A DNA stretch of 64,000 nucleotides, from contig JAAONU010000006.1 in NCBI GenBank assembly GCA_012932295.1, positions 33,010,882 through 33,074,881 of the forward strand, in the 5' to 3' direction. Under the pieces are notes generated by a model that searched no databases, had not been told where the DNA came from, and saw only the letters and a program-made list of their open reading frames with translations. The stretch comes from Cyclina sinensis. Its lineage: Eukaryota > Mollusca > Bivalvia > Venerida > Veneridae. A program made the position numbers and the translations under genes. Shown here piece after piece: positions 9,864 to 18,699 of this stretch (position 1 is the first letter of the stretch; every line of letters starts with the position of its first letter).

Positions 9864-11042
9864 ATGTTTCAAAATGAGTGTGCATTTAAAGCGGGTTTTT
9901 TTCCCAGAAAATGTAAGTTTAAAAAAATTGAAAAATACACGATGGTGTTTTGTTTGATCCTTGCTGTTTTGGGTTACACATCTTTACGTCTGCATGTAGA
10001 CCAAGAGGGTGTTGTTTATAGATTGTTTTCTCAGAATCTCACTACGGCACTGAGCAACAGAATATCTGCACAGGATGTTATTGACGTGTCGGACATAAAC
10101 AAAGTTCTCACAAAAAGGAATATTTATAATATCACTCTCAAAAACCGGACAGCCAAGTTTTTAAATGCTGGAAATAATTCACATGGAGTAGCCATAGATA
10201 TGAATTATTTGAAAGAAAATAGAGATCTATGTAGTGAAGTAGAAAATCTGAGTGTGGTTATAATGGTCCACACAGCCCCAACAAATTTCATTAACAGAAT
10301 GGCTATCAGAAAAACTTGGGGAAATAACTCGTATTATTCTCATTTGGGTGCCACAAGGTTATTGTTCTTGTTGGGTCGAGTGAATAACAAAAGTTTACAG
10401 ATGAAAATAGAAAAGGAGTTCAAACAGTTTGGTGATCTTGTTCAGGGAGATTTCATGGATTCCTATTTCAATTTAACATTGAAAGGCACAATGGGATTCA
10501 CATGGTTAAGCGAACGATGTAGAAATGCAAAAGTAGTCCTGAAAGTCGATGATGACGTAATTGTGAACATGTTTATCTTCCTTAAATATTTTCTACCTTC
10601 ATTCCTCACAAAACCTAGACATATGGCTTGTCTACGTCTACATAAAGCAAAAATCAAGCGAGACAAAAGTTCAAAGTGGGCTATTGAGGAGGACCTTTTT
10701 AAAGGGGAAAAGTATTATCCAGATTATTGTCAAGGTTGGTTTGTGATCATTTCAAACGATGTAATTCCGGATTTGGTCAGGTCGACGTCTTTGACACCAT
10801 TTTTCTGGATAGATGATATATATTTATATGGTTTAGTTCCTGATAATCTGTCACTAATGCAATATACAAACATTGGAAAGGGTGAAACTGTTATATTTGG
10901 TGCAAAAGCCGGAATTAAATGCTATCAAAGACATGATTGTCCATGCCTAGGGATTCTTCTTAGGGCAGACGTTTCTCAAAAGATGGAAAAAATTTGGAAA
11001 ATGATGGATAGAAACTTCCGTTTGCAACAACCAAGAGACTAA
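9864..11042 (+). CDS. GT31 beta-1,3-galactosyltransferase-like protein
   Basis: Predicted Golgi type II membrane glycosyltransferase that would transfer a sugar, typically galactose or GlcNAc, from a UDP donor in beta-1,3 linkage. The single open exon could begin at 9702 (446 codons). I prefer ATG 9864, which gives a short basic cytoplasmic tail before a hydrophobic anchor (MVFCLILAVLGYTSL, from 9942). Counting from 9702, the GT31 blocks are IRKTWGNNS (202-210), LLFLLGR (220-226), DFMDSY (250-255), KVDDDVIVN with the metal-binding acidic triad (281-289), YPDYCQGWFVIISND (339-353) and FFWIDDIYLYGLVPDN (367-382), the counterpart of the usual E-D-V-Y-V-G motif with Asp for Glu. At least eight N-X-S/T sites fit a secretory-pathway protein. 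No lesion is visible in the catalytic domain. The ATG equivalent to that of the 31.5-kb paralogue (9874) is out of frame, so the N-terminus has been remodelled. The acceptor sugar cannot be told from sequence. Confidence 0.85.
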   Translation: MFQNECAFKAGFFPRKCKFKKIEKYTMVFCLILAVLGYTSLRLHVDQEGVVYRLFSQNLTTALSNRISAQDVIDVSDINKVLTKRNIYNITLKNRTAKFLNAGNNSHGVAIDMNYLKENRDLCSEVENLSVVIMVHTAPTNFINRMAIRKTWGNNSYYSHLGATRLLFLLGRVNNKSLQMKIEKEFKQFGDLVQGDFMDSYFNLTLKGTMGFTWLSERCRNAKVVLKVDDDVIVNMFIFLKYFLPSFLTKPRHMACLRLHKAKIKRDKSSKWAIEEDLFKGEKYYPDYCQGWFVIISNDVIPDLVRSTSLTPFFWIDDIYLYGLVPDNLSLMQYTNIGKGETVIFGAKAGIKCYQRHDCPCLGILLRADVSQKMEKIWKMMDRNFRLQQPRD

Positions 11043-11094
11043 AAGTTGAATTTATTAAACTTTATTGAAACTAAGAACAATCTCCTTTAGTTAT

Positions 11095-11240
11095 ATGGTC
11101 ATATTTGCGACTTCTGTCTTTTTTTTAGTTAAAAGAGTTTTTTTTTTCAGTAAATGTATGTATATATATATGGAATGAATAATGAATATGAGATATTTTT
11201 GAATAAATCGAGAAGTGTTAATTGATTTTCTTATGTCAAA
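11095..11240 (+). repeat. 3' flank of the GT31 duplicated segment
   Basis: Matches 8770-8925 (GACTTCTGT, TTTTTTTCAGTAAA, then AGAAGTGTTAATTGATTTTC). It marks the right end of the duplication and is contiguous with the gene here, unlike in the other copy. It contains a short TA run. Confidence 0.7.
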
Positions 11241-11427
11241 ACTACAAAACTATATATGCATTTATTTCCGAATGTAGATCTGCTATTCAAAAGGTCAACG
11301 GTCTAAATTGAGTTCTGCTATGTTTTGTTTTTCGGGCTCTAACTTGTCCATAAGTCGGGCTTACTAAGATAAGTTTACATCAGTTGACGGCCCGTAAACA
11401 CCTGTATATAAACGAGATAGGTCTTCC

Positions 11428-11600
11428 CCCGATAATTATGTTTATAACAGCCAGTCAAACCCCGATAATTATGTTTATAACAGCCAGTCAGACCCCGATA
11501 ATTATGTTTATAATAGCCAGTCAGACGCCGCAAATTATGTTTATAACGGCCAGTCAGACCCCGATAATTATGTTTATAACGGCCAGTCAGACATGTTTAT
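11428..11600 (+). repeat. 33-bp minisatellite, left block
   Basis: About five 33-bp units, consensus start CCCCGATAATTATGTTTATA then ACAGCCAGTCAGA, the last one partial. Because 33 is divisible by 3, the block reads as an 11-residue repeat in one frame (PIIMFITASQT). The same unit recurs three times at 13381-13490, inside the LINE that starts right after this block. Confidence 0.95.
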
Positions 11601-12442
11601 AACAGCCGGGATATATACAGAGTCCACCCCATGGACATCTCGGTACCGGCGGTGCATTCGGGTATATACCGCCCACATCCCCGTCCCCGCCCCCATGGGC
11701 AACAGAGATACTAGATGAAATAAAACAAATTAAACAAAAACTGCAATCTGTTGAAAAACTGGAGAAAACTTTGAATTCCATAAACTCGAAAGTATGCGAT
11801 ATAGGAAATCTCTTGATGTTAGGGTACACGAAACAGAAAAGGCATGTGACTTTCAGTCTACTGAAAATGATGTTATCAAGAATGATTTGCGCTCCACGAA
11901 GGAAGAAGTTAAACATGTTAAAAAATTGTTCCAGTTGCTTGACAAAAACACTAAAACATTAAGTGAACAAAATGAAATTCTGAACGAAAAGCTTATGGAT
12001 TTAGAAACCCGCTCAATGCGGGATAATTTACTATTTTATGGAATTGAAGAAGTCGGAGACGGAGAAAATTGTGAAACGGAAGTGAAAAAATTCTGCAAAG
12101 ACGTGCTGAAAGTTACTACAGCCGATACTTTCATCCTAGATAGAGTACACCGACTAGGACAGAAAAAGAGCTCGAAGCCGAGACCCATCGTTGCGAAGTT
12201 CCACTACCCAGCAGAACGCGAGATGGTCAGAGAAGCGTCTTTCGATCAGAGTGTTGCAGACGCTATGAAAAAAATTAAAAAAAGGAGTAGGTGCACAACT
12301 TCCTAAAGGTGTCCGAGAAGCGAGACGTCCCCTTTATCCAGCGATGAAAAAGGCCAAGGACGAACATAAATCAGTTAGATTTATAGGAAAAAAGTTATAC
12401 ATTGACGGCGAGGAGTACGAGCCAGATATGGAACAGAGCTAG
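11601..12442 (+). pseudogene. LINE ORF1 (coiled coil plus RRM-like), frameshifted
   Basis: An ORF1-type nucleic-acid-binding protein of a LINE, readable through at least two frame changes. It has a Pro/Gly-rich N-terminus (about 11610-11700), then a charged heptad-like coiled coil (EILDEIKQIKQKLQ, then KNDLRSTKEEVKHVKKL, to about 12000). An RRM-like core follows, with SMRDNLLFYGI, ILDRVHRLGQ and RPIVAKFHYPAEREMV (12010-12230), and a basic C-terminal domain ending in YEPDMEQS and TAG at 12440-12442. Breaks lie near 11810 and in the A-run near 12280. This arrangement matches L1-type ORF1p/Transposase_22 proteins. ORF2 follows immediately on the same strand. Confidence 0.8.
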
Positions 12443-12464
12443 GGAGGTCATGAAGAGTTCACCT

Positions 12465-13560
12465 TAAACTGTTTAAGTTGGAACGTGAATTGACTTAAAC
12501 GTAAAATTAACGATACGGACTTTATACAATCATTACAAGAATACGATGTAGTATTTTTAAACGAGACATGGCTCTCAGGTAGAGAGACTATCAGTTATGA
12601 TATAGATAACTTTTTCTGTGATCATTTACCTGGAAACAAATCTGTAAATGCAAAACGAGGACGCTTTAGTGGGGGTATTACCTTTTATTGCAAAAACTAT
12701 CTTAAACCCTATGTTCATATAGTTGAGAAAAATCAACAGGGTTTAATCTGGGTTAAAATATCGAAAGAGTTGTTTCCTTTCAACGATGATGTCTATATTT
12801 GTCATGTGTATGTACCCCCGAGTGGTTCTCGTATTACATCGTCACCAAATTTTGATATTTTTGACCAACTTGAGTTAAGTATAGATAGATATAACAACTT
12901 AAGTAAGATATACATTTCTGGGGATTTAGATAGCAGAACTTCTGATTTTATAGATTATGTCATTTTTGACAGGTACATTGACACAGACCGGTACATGCAT
13001 TATAGCTATGATATCCCTACTCGTGTAAACAAAGACCACGTGTTAGATAGCAACGGGCGCCGCCTACTTGAAATTTGTCAAACAACAGGTCTTGTAATAG
13101 CCAATGATCGTTTGTTTGATGATCAAGAGATAGGCGAATTTACATACTGTTCACATAATGGCCAAAGTACCGTGAACTATTTTTTATTAAATGCCTCCTA
13201 GATACTGTATCATTGTTTAAAATCTTACAATTTAATGAACATTCAGACCATGCACCTTTACTGTTCGGTATACGCATACGTGCAGTAAAAAGTCGTGAAA
13301 GTAATGCTAGTGCGGAGGCATATGCGCAAGAAAGCGTAAGAAAATTAGTGTGGGATGATAATAGATGTAATGACTTTTTAGCCAGTCAGATCCCGATAAT
13401 TATGTTTATAACAGCAAGTCAAACCCCGATAATTATGTTTATAATAGCCAGTCAGATCCCGATAATTATGTTTATAACAGCCAGTCAGAGAGCACGTTTT
13501 ATAAAGCTTTCGGTGAGGATCGCAAAATGGCCGCAATCAATGATGCGGTAGAAATGTGAT
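12465..13560 (+). pseudogene. LINE ORF2 endonuclease domain, interrupted, no RT
   Basis: AP-type endonuclease/exonuclease/phosphatase domain of a LINE ORF2. Motifs in order: LSWNVN (about 12475), VVFLNETWLS (about 12550), a GGITFYCKN block (about 12673), CHVYVPPSGSR, ISGDLDSRTSDFIDYV (about 12915-12960), DSNGRRLLEICQTTGLVIAN (about 13040-13100), a STVNYFLLNAS block (about 13165-13198) and EHSDHAPLLFG (about 13235-13270). Two usual residues differ: Asp replaces Asn in the GDxNSR motif and Asn replaces Asp in the VDYF motif. A TGA interrupts the N-terminus and a TAG follows at 13199. After about 13380 the frame runs into three copies of the 33-bp minisatellite, then a short likely continuation (ESTFYKAFGEDRKM). 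No reverse transcriptase follows, so the element is truncated and inactive. Confidence 0.8.
13381..13492 (+). repeat. 33-bp minisatellite, right block inside the LINE
   Basis: Three units of the minisatellite seen at 11428-11600, in the same orientation. They lie in frame with the surrounding ORF2 remnant: the residues before the block end in LASQ and each unit ends in ASQ, so the array can be inserted without breaking the frame. Confidence 0.95.
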
Positions 13561-15104
13561 AAACCAAATTAGAATTGTAGTCTTTAAAACCTAGTCATAT
13601 TTTATCTGTTAACTCTACCTGATGACTTTATGACTGTGGAAATAAAACCTATGTCACATTGAATACAAATTTCTTTCGTAACATATAGTTTGCATGTTGT
13701 GGTTCAGAACGCTATGGTTACATGGGCGCAGTCATTGAAATAAAATGTTCGGACAGCTTCGAAAAATTACGACGAACATCATACACTTTTGCAATTGTGT
13801 CAGCAATCTAATTGGTACGGAAGGGTGTTTATAAAAACTCGTTTAAGAGCTCGTTTAAGAGCTCGGTCATATGGCTGCAGCCGGTACCGAGGGTAAATAA
13901 ACTCAACTCATCACAATCGTCGTCAGATCCTGGTTTTCAGGAAATGATTGTAATAAGATGGATTTGGGAGGAAAACAGGAAAGCAAGGATTTTCTAATGA
14001 GCAGACATTTCGAACTTGAATTTAAAACAGTCTTTATAATAGTAATGAAAACATAATAATTGTGGCAATTATTTATTAAACATTTATTTCAGATTTAAGT
14101 TTTTCATACAATGTCTCGGAATACTAAATATGAAATAAATCCTACAAACGCAGGACTCTTTTTTATGTTTCAAGAGCATGTGATAAATCTTCGATGATTG
14201 TAATCCTTATATATTTTCTGAAAATCAAAGAAATAAATTCAAAATCCCATTCTATCACTGACGACTGGAACTGTTTTCGCAATAAATGTAACAGTATAGT
14301 TACTTGCCGATTCAGTACCATAATAATAATAATAATGGCGGACTGAGAGATTTCAGTGGATTTTAGTCTCGTCTCTATTACCTGCCTCTGACACTACGTT
14401 ATTGGGACGCATCATTGTCGTTCCTTGTACGCTGGGTACCAGACCAATAATTTCTGGAATCGTCAATTAGGAGTTGTCTCCAACTTTAAACTTCTCGTAA
14501 CAGCATGCACCTGGTGTTTAGGGTGTGGTCAAGGGGAAATAAAATTCCAGGTGCACAACTTCACATGTTGCATTGATTAAAGTTTATGTAAGGCATTATG
14601 AATGTAGCTGAAATACCTTTGGCATTATCTACCTCTTTTTAGACAGAAATATTTATACCATTCAATTCTGGATTTTCTACCACATATATGATTTTGTTAT
14701 TTTTACTGTGAAAAGTTAAAAAGGTGCATACTGATTGCACGCTACACTACTGGTGTTCTGCATTATGTTTAACAAAACTTATCAGTCTTCAAACGTACAA
14801 TTCTACCTTTTTTCATCTGTATAGCTGGTCCGTCATCTGCGTCACTGTTACTTTGTTTCTTAAAAGCTTTTTCGGTTGAAAAAATAATGCATTCCTTACA
14901 GCATACTTTCATTAAACAAATCTAAATAAATCCAGGACTCCCTCTGTGGATTTCTTTAATCGTCAGGTACCCAGTAATGTTGTTTTAATGAACAGCCTAG
15001 CTGAGAAGAGTACCAATTTTTGTAAGCTGGATCTACATCTGAATCATCAAACTCAAATCCATTATCTTAAATCTAACTCTTCTGAAGCTTCCTCTTTGGA
15101 CTTA
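13561..15104. other. intergenic, no gene seen
   Basis: AT-rich sequence with a short AAT run near 14320-14335. About 50 bp near 13865-13915 (GGTCATATGG, then GGTACCGAGGGTAAATAAACTC) also occurs near 17090-17140 and 33505-33550 and is therefore a dispersed repeat. No coding motif seen. Confidence 0.5.
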
Positions 15105-15289
15105 CTATAAGGGCAATAGGCATTCATACTTGAATGACAAACTATAAGGGCAATAGGCATTCATACTTGAATGACAAACTATAAGGGCAATAGGCATTCA
15201 TACTTGAATGACAAACTATAAGGGCAATAGGCATTCATACTTGAATGACAAACTATAAGGGCAATAGGCATTCATACTTGAATGACAAA
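15105..15289 (+). repeat. 37-bp tandem repeat, five copies
   Basis: Five apparently identical 37-bp units beginning CTATAAGGGCAATAGGCATT, followed by a diverging sixth start at 15290. The perfect identity points to very recent expansion and a likely length polymorphism. Confidence 0.97.
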
Positions 15290-15602
15290 CTATAATGGTA
15301 TAATGATAATTAATAGGTATACTATGAAACATATGCCTAGCATAGCCATGTATATGTAAGCTTTAATATTATAACTGATACAAGACATTACTAACAGTAA
15401 TTTGTTACTCAACATCAATGTGTTGACCCTAGGTTAGTACTACAAATAGATGCAGTTTTAAATTACATCACCACAATGTCATAGCAATGGTGGTGATAAA
15501 TTGACCTTTGACAAGTGGGAGAGGAGACAAAATCAGTATACTAATCTTTCCAAGCCTTAAAGTCTTGAGGCCGCAAGTGATAAACATACTATGGTCATAT
15601 TA

Positions 15603-15756
15603 TGGTGGTTTTTGTCTCTGAGGTAGGTGGTGGATTTTGTCTCTGGAGTGGCTGGTTTTTGTCTCTGAGGTAGTTGTTTTGTCTCTGAGGCGGTGGTATT
15701 TGTTTCTGAAGTGGTGGTATTTGTTTCTGAAGTGGTGGTATTTGTTTCTGGCATTT
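15603..15756 (+). repeat. about 21-bp GTGGTATTTGTTTCTGA minisatellite
   Basis: Degenerate units of about 21 bp built on GGTGGTATTTGTTTCTGAAG and TGGTTTTTGTCTCTGAGG. The opposite strand reads as Thr/Ser/Glu repeats (SETNTTT), which I regard as repeat translation and not a protein. Confidence 0.85.
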
Positions 15757-15769
15757 TCAAGACATGTGT

Positions 15770-16615
15770 TTTGCTATCATCGTTCAATCGTTTGCAGGTC
15801 AAATAGGGAAACAAGCCATGTACACTGTTTTAAAGAGTAAAATATTAGTTCTGGAATTCCCAAGTGTAAAACTTCTGTTGATCTGCTAGAAGATGATAAT
15901 CCTACCTTATTTTCACTTATTTACATAGCTTTTGTCAAACTGTACACTAGTAATGCTAAAAACAGCTCTTGAACTAATTCAAGTAGCCATAACCCAGATA
16001 GCAAAAGACTGAAAGAACAAGTGAGTATTGCCTTCAATATAGAAGCTCTCTACCAGTTTAACTAGGTTGGTTTTGAATAAAAAAAACTGTATAAATGATC
16101 CCTACACTTTCCAGTGGTAACTGTTATAAAACTTTTTTGAAAAAATGTAGCCTGCAAAATAAGATTTAAAAATTTAGAATTTGCCAGATCGTGGCTGTAA
16201 TTGTGGTCAAAATATTGCCATGTTTCCACAAGACAAGTTTCATCAAAATCCATTTAAAAAAGAAATGTATCACAAACACGAATGTCCAGAAACATGGAAA
16301 AGGTCACAGTCATAGTAGCTTATAACTTGATGTTACTTTAATCATTTGTGCCATATGTTTTTGCAGTCTCTGAACTGAACAAAGTACCCATATGTCTAGG
16401 GGTTTGATTGTTATTTGTCCTTTACCTTCTTTCATGGCTAGTAAGATTAATAAAATTCCAAATCTGATGCGTTTCAAAAGATATTGATCAGTGTTTTGTA
16501 CCCAAGGTCACCACTTAGGCTTTTACAGAAAGTGTTTCAAAACAGTTTCTTACCTTTAAACATTTGAATTTTTATGCTCCATGTGAACACCATGGGTGAA
16601 AATATAGTCCAGTTA
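15770..16615. other. intergenic, no gene seen
   Basis: No recognisable gene, RNA or strong repeat in this stretch. Confidence 0.5.
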
Positions 16616-16619
16616 TAAA

Positions 16620-16880
16620 ATTGTAGAAGTAGCGCACGGAAGCAATATCAAGTAAAATTAAATAAAGGGCAATAACTCCGCCAAAAATGATCGAATCGCA
16701 AAAGCCTGAGTATATTTGGTGCGCTACTTGATAATGATCTTTCTGTTAAAGATTGGTGAAAATTGCATGAGAAATGTAGGAAATGTGCACAGAAGCAACA
16801 TTAAGTAAATTTATCGAAGGGCAATAACTATGCTAAAAATAATTGAATGGCAAAGCCTGATAATATGCACTTGGGTTATA
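16620..16880 (+). repeat. about 165-bp tandem repeat, two copies
   Basis: Two diverged units share GTAGCGCACGGAAGCAATAT or ATGTGCACAGAAGCAACATT, then AAGGGCAATAACT, then an AAAAATNATNGAATNGCAAA block. The AAAGGGCAATAACT motif also occurs in the subrepeats at 40.4, 43.4 and 46.4 kb, so this is probably a fragment of the same broad repeat class. Confidence 0.65.
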
Positions 16881-17595
16881 ATCAATAATAAGTCTATGTT
16901 CTTCTACACTCTCGCATAACTAGGGCTACTTTAAATCTATAGTTTGTAAATAATGGTATTTTAAATTTGACTGACAGCCATAGTCCAGTATTTTTTATTG
17001 AGTCGGAATGGGATGCTTTGTATACATTGCACTATCCCCATTCCACCCCCCGCCCCACCACCACAAAATAAAATAACTAATCTCTGCAGGGGGCGTTAGT
17101 CATATGGGCAACTGGTACCGACGATAAATAAACTCAAATAGATGATATCCGTTTGTTTTTCAACTTACATGCACACATGTAAGCACGACCAAAGTGTGAA
17201 ATACTCATTTATACAGAAATTATTCTTGAAGCAAAGTGGTATTACTTTATCAAATCTAGAAAATGAAAAGATGTAACTGTATGCCATTGACAGGTGTTTT
17301 GTTATAACTAGTAGAAATTAATAAAATACATAAGACATTACGGCATTTACTTGTTATATCATGCAGTATCATAAGAGGGTTTCTAAGTTACCTGAAACAC
17401 ATTCAAAGATGACCTGACCTCTACCAATGTAAAAGATCTATCATTAAAGTTACAGTACCCAAGTAAAGGCCACTTCCTGAAAGCTTGTTGTTTTTAATAA
17501 AATAGGAAAATATAAAGAGAAAAAAGTCTAACGTTATCACAAAACACACTGCAAGTTTTGAAATCATTGTTTTTCAAGGAATAATAATAGTAATA

Positions 17596-17816
17596 ATTTG
17601 TCAAAAAACTTTATCTTGCATCAAATATAACCATTTTATTTCTTTAATTTCTTTATTTAGCAAAGTCAGCACACACATGCCTTTGGCCATTACAATACAT
17701 ACAGACGATATGGCAAAACAGAGACAAAACATAATATGTCGATAAATCAAATTGTGCAAAAGGTATATAGATATATAAATAAATGCTCTCAATAAGTGTG
17801 TGCTCCGGTTCACATT
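17596..17816 (-). mobile_element. LINE 3' tail, uninterrupted copy
   Basis: On the minus strand it runs from AATGTGAACCGGAGCACACA through TATGTATTGTAATGGCCAAA and GGCATGTGTGTG to AAATAAAGAAAT and ends TTTTTTGACAAAT. It then runs into an imperfect TAT/TTA trinucleotide tail. The same 221 bp surrounds each of the three Tc1 elements at 37.8-45.4 kb; here the Tc1 insertion site is empty (ATCTATATACC). The polyadenylation-like AATAAA and simple-sequence tail suggest the 3' end of a non-LTR retrotransposon. Confidence 0.8.
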
Positions 17817-18049
17817 ATACTGTATGTGTAATATCAGCTATATGCCATGCCTAATATTTATCGTATCTCTCTGTTTTGTACGTTTACACTTTTATCATAA
17901 TTATTCCTTAATTCCTTAAACAGGTGCCCTGCTGTGGCAAAGACCACTCACTGTGAAAGAAGAGTCAAGGGATTTTCTTACAGAAAAACTCAGTTCTTAC
18001 CATGGACATTTCCTCATTAGCGCACCTGACTGAATGTCGTAAGCTCTTT

Positions 18050-18530
18050 TGTCCGTCCACAACTTCAAACAAAATCTGCTCCTGTACCAGTGGGCCAATT
18101 TCAATCAATCTTCACCGCAATGATCGTTGCACGGTCTCCTTTCAAATAAATCAAGGCTCATGGGGCAGAATTGGTCAGACCCAAGGGGTCAGTTGATGTT
18201 ACATAGACTTATAGATTATAAATCTTCTTGTCAGAAACTATAAGGCCTACAATTTATATATTTGGTGTGCACCATTGTCTAGTAGACCTGTACCAAAATC
18301 TTATAAATCATGGTCCCTGGGTCGAAATTGGCGCCACATCACTTGATATTACATAAAGTTATATAAGAAAAACATTTGAAAGTCTTCTTGTCTGAAATCA
18401 CAATACCTAGAGCTGAGATGTTTGGTTTGTAGTATCATGTAATAGACCTCTACCAAAATCTTACAAATCAAAACTCTAGGGTCAGAATTGGCCTCAACAC
18501 AGGGGTCTTTTCATTCCATACAGACTTGTA
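18050..18530 (+). repeat. about 155-bp tandem repeat, three diverged copies
   Basis: Units share TAGACCTNTACCAAAATCTTA, a CTGGGTCGAAATTGG or AGGGTCAGAATTGG block, and TCTTCTTGTCTGAAAT. It is the reverse-strand relative of the second sub-array at 22665-23290 (AACTTGGTAGAGGTCTACTA). Non-coding. Confidence 0.65.
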
Positions 18531-18564
18531 TGGGGAAAAAATCGTCTTGTCAACGAATAGCACT

Positions 18565-18694
18565 GTTAAACTGGATCTTGGTTTAACGTCTCATCCGAAA
18601 GACAATTAGTAAAGTATGTGAAGTAGTGGGGCATCGAACTGGCGACACCAAGATCATCAGTCCAGAGCGTAACCATTGGACCACGGGTTCGCTC
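18565..18694 (-). mobile_element. tRNA-derived SINE
   Basis: On the minus strand the unit starts with a tRNA-like head (18694-18628): a box A-like TGGTCCAATGG and a box B-like AGTTCGATGCC at plausible spacing. A body follows with CTTTCGGATGAGACGTTAAA, a conserved SINE central segment known from many invertebrate SINEs. The 3' limit is unclear. A decayed tRNA pseudogene is less likely because of the conserved body. Confidence 0.65.
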
Positions 18695-18699
18695 AAAAT

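Noticed and set aside
15557..15814. Minus-strand Thr/Ser/Glu-rich frame (SETNTTT repeats), mucin-like at first sight
   Set aside because: Translation of a degenerate 21-bp repeat, with no signal peptide or flanking unique domain.
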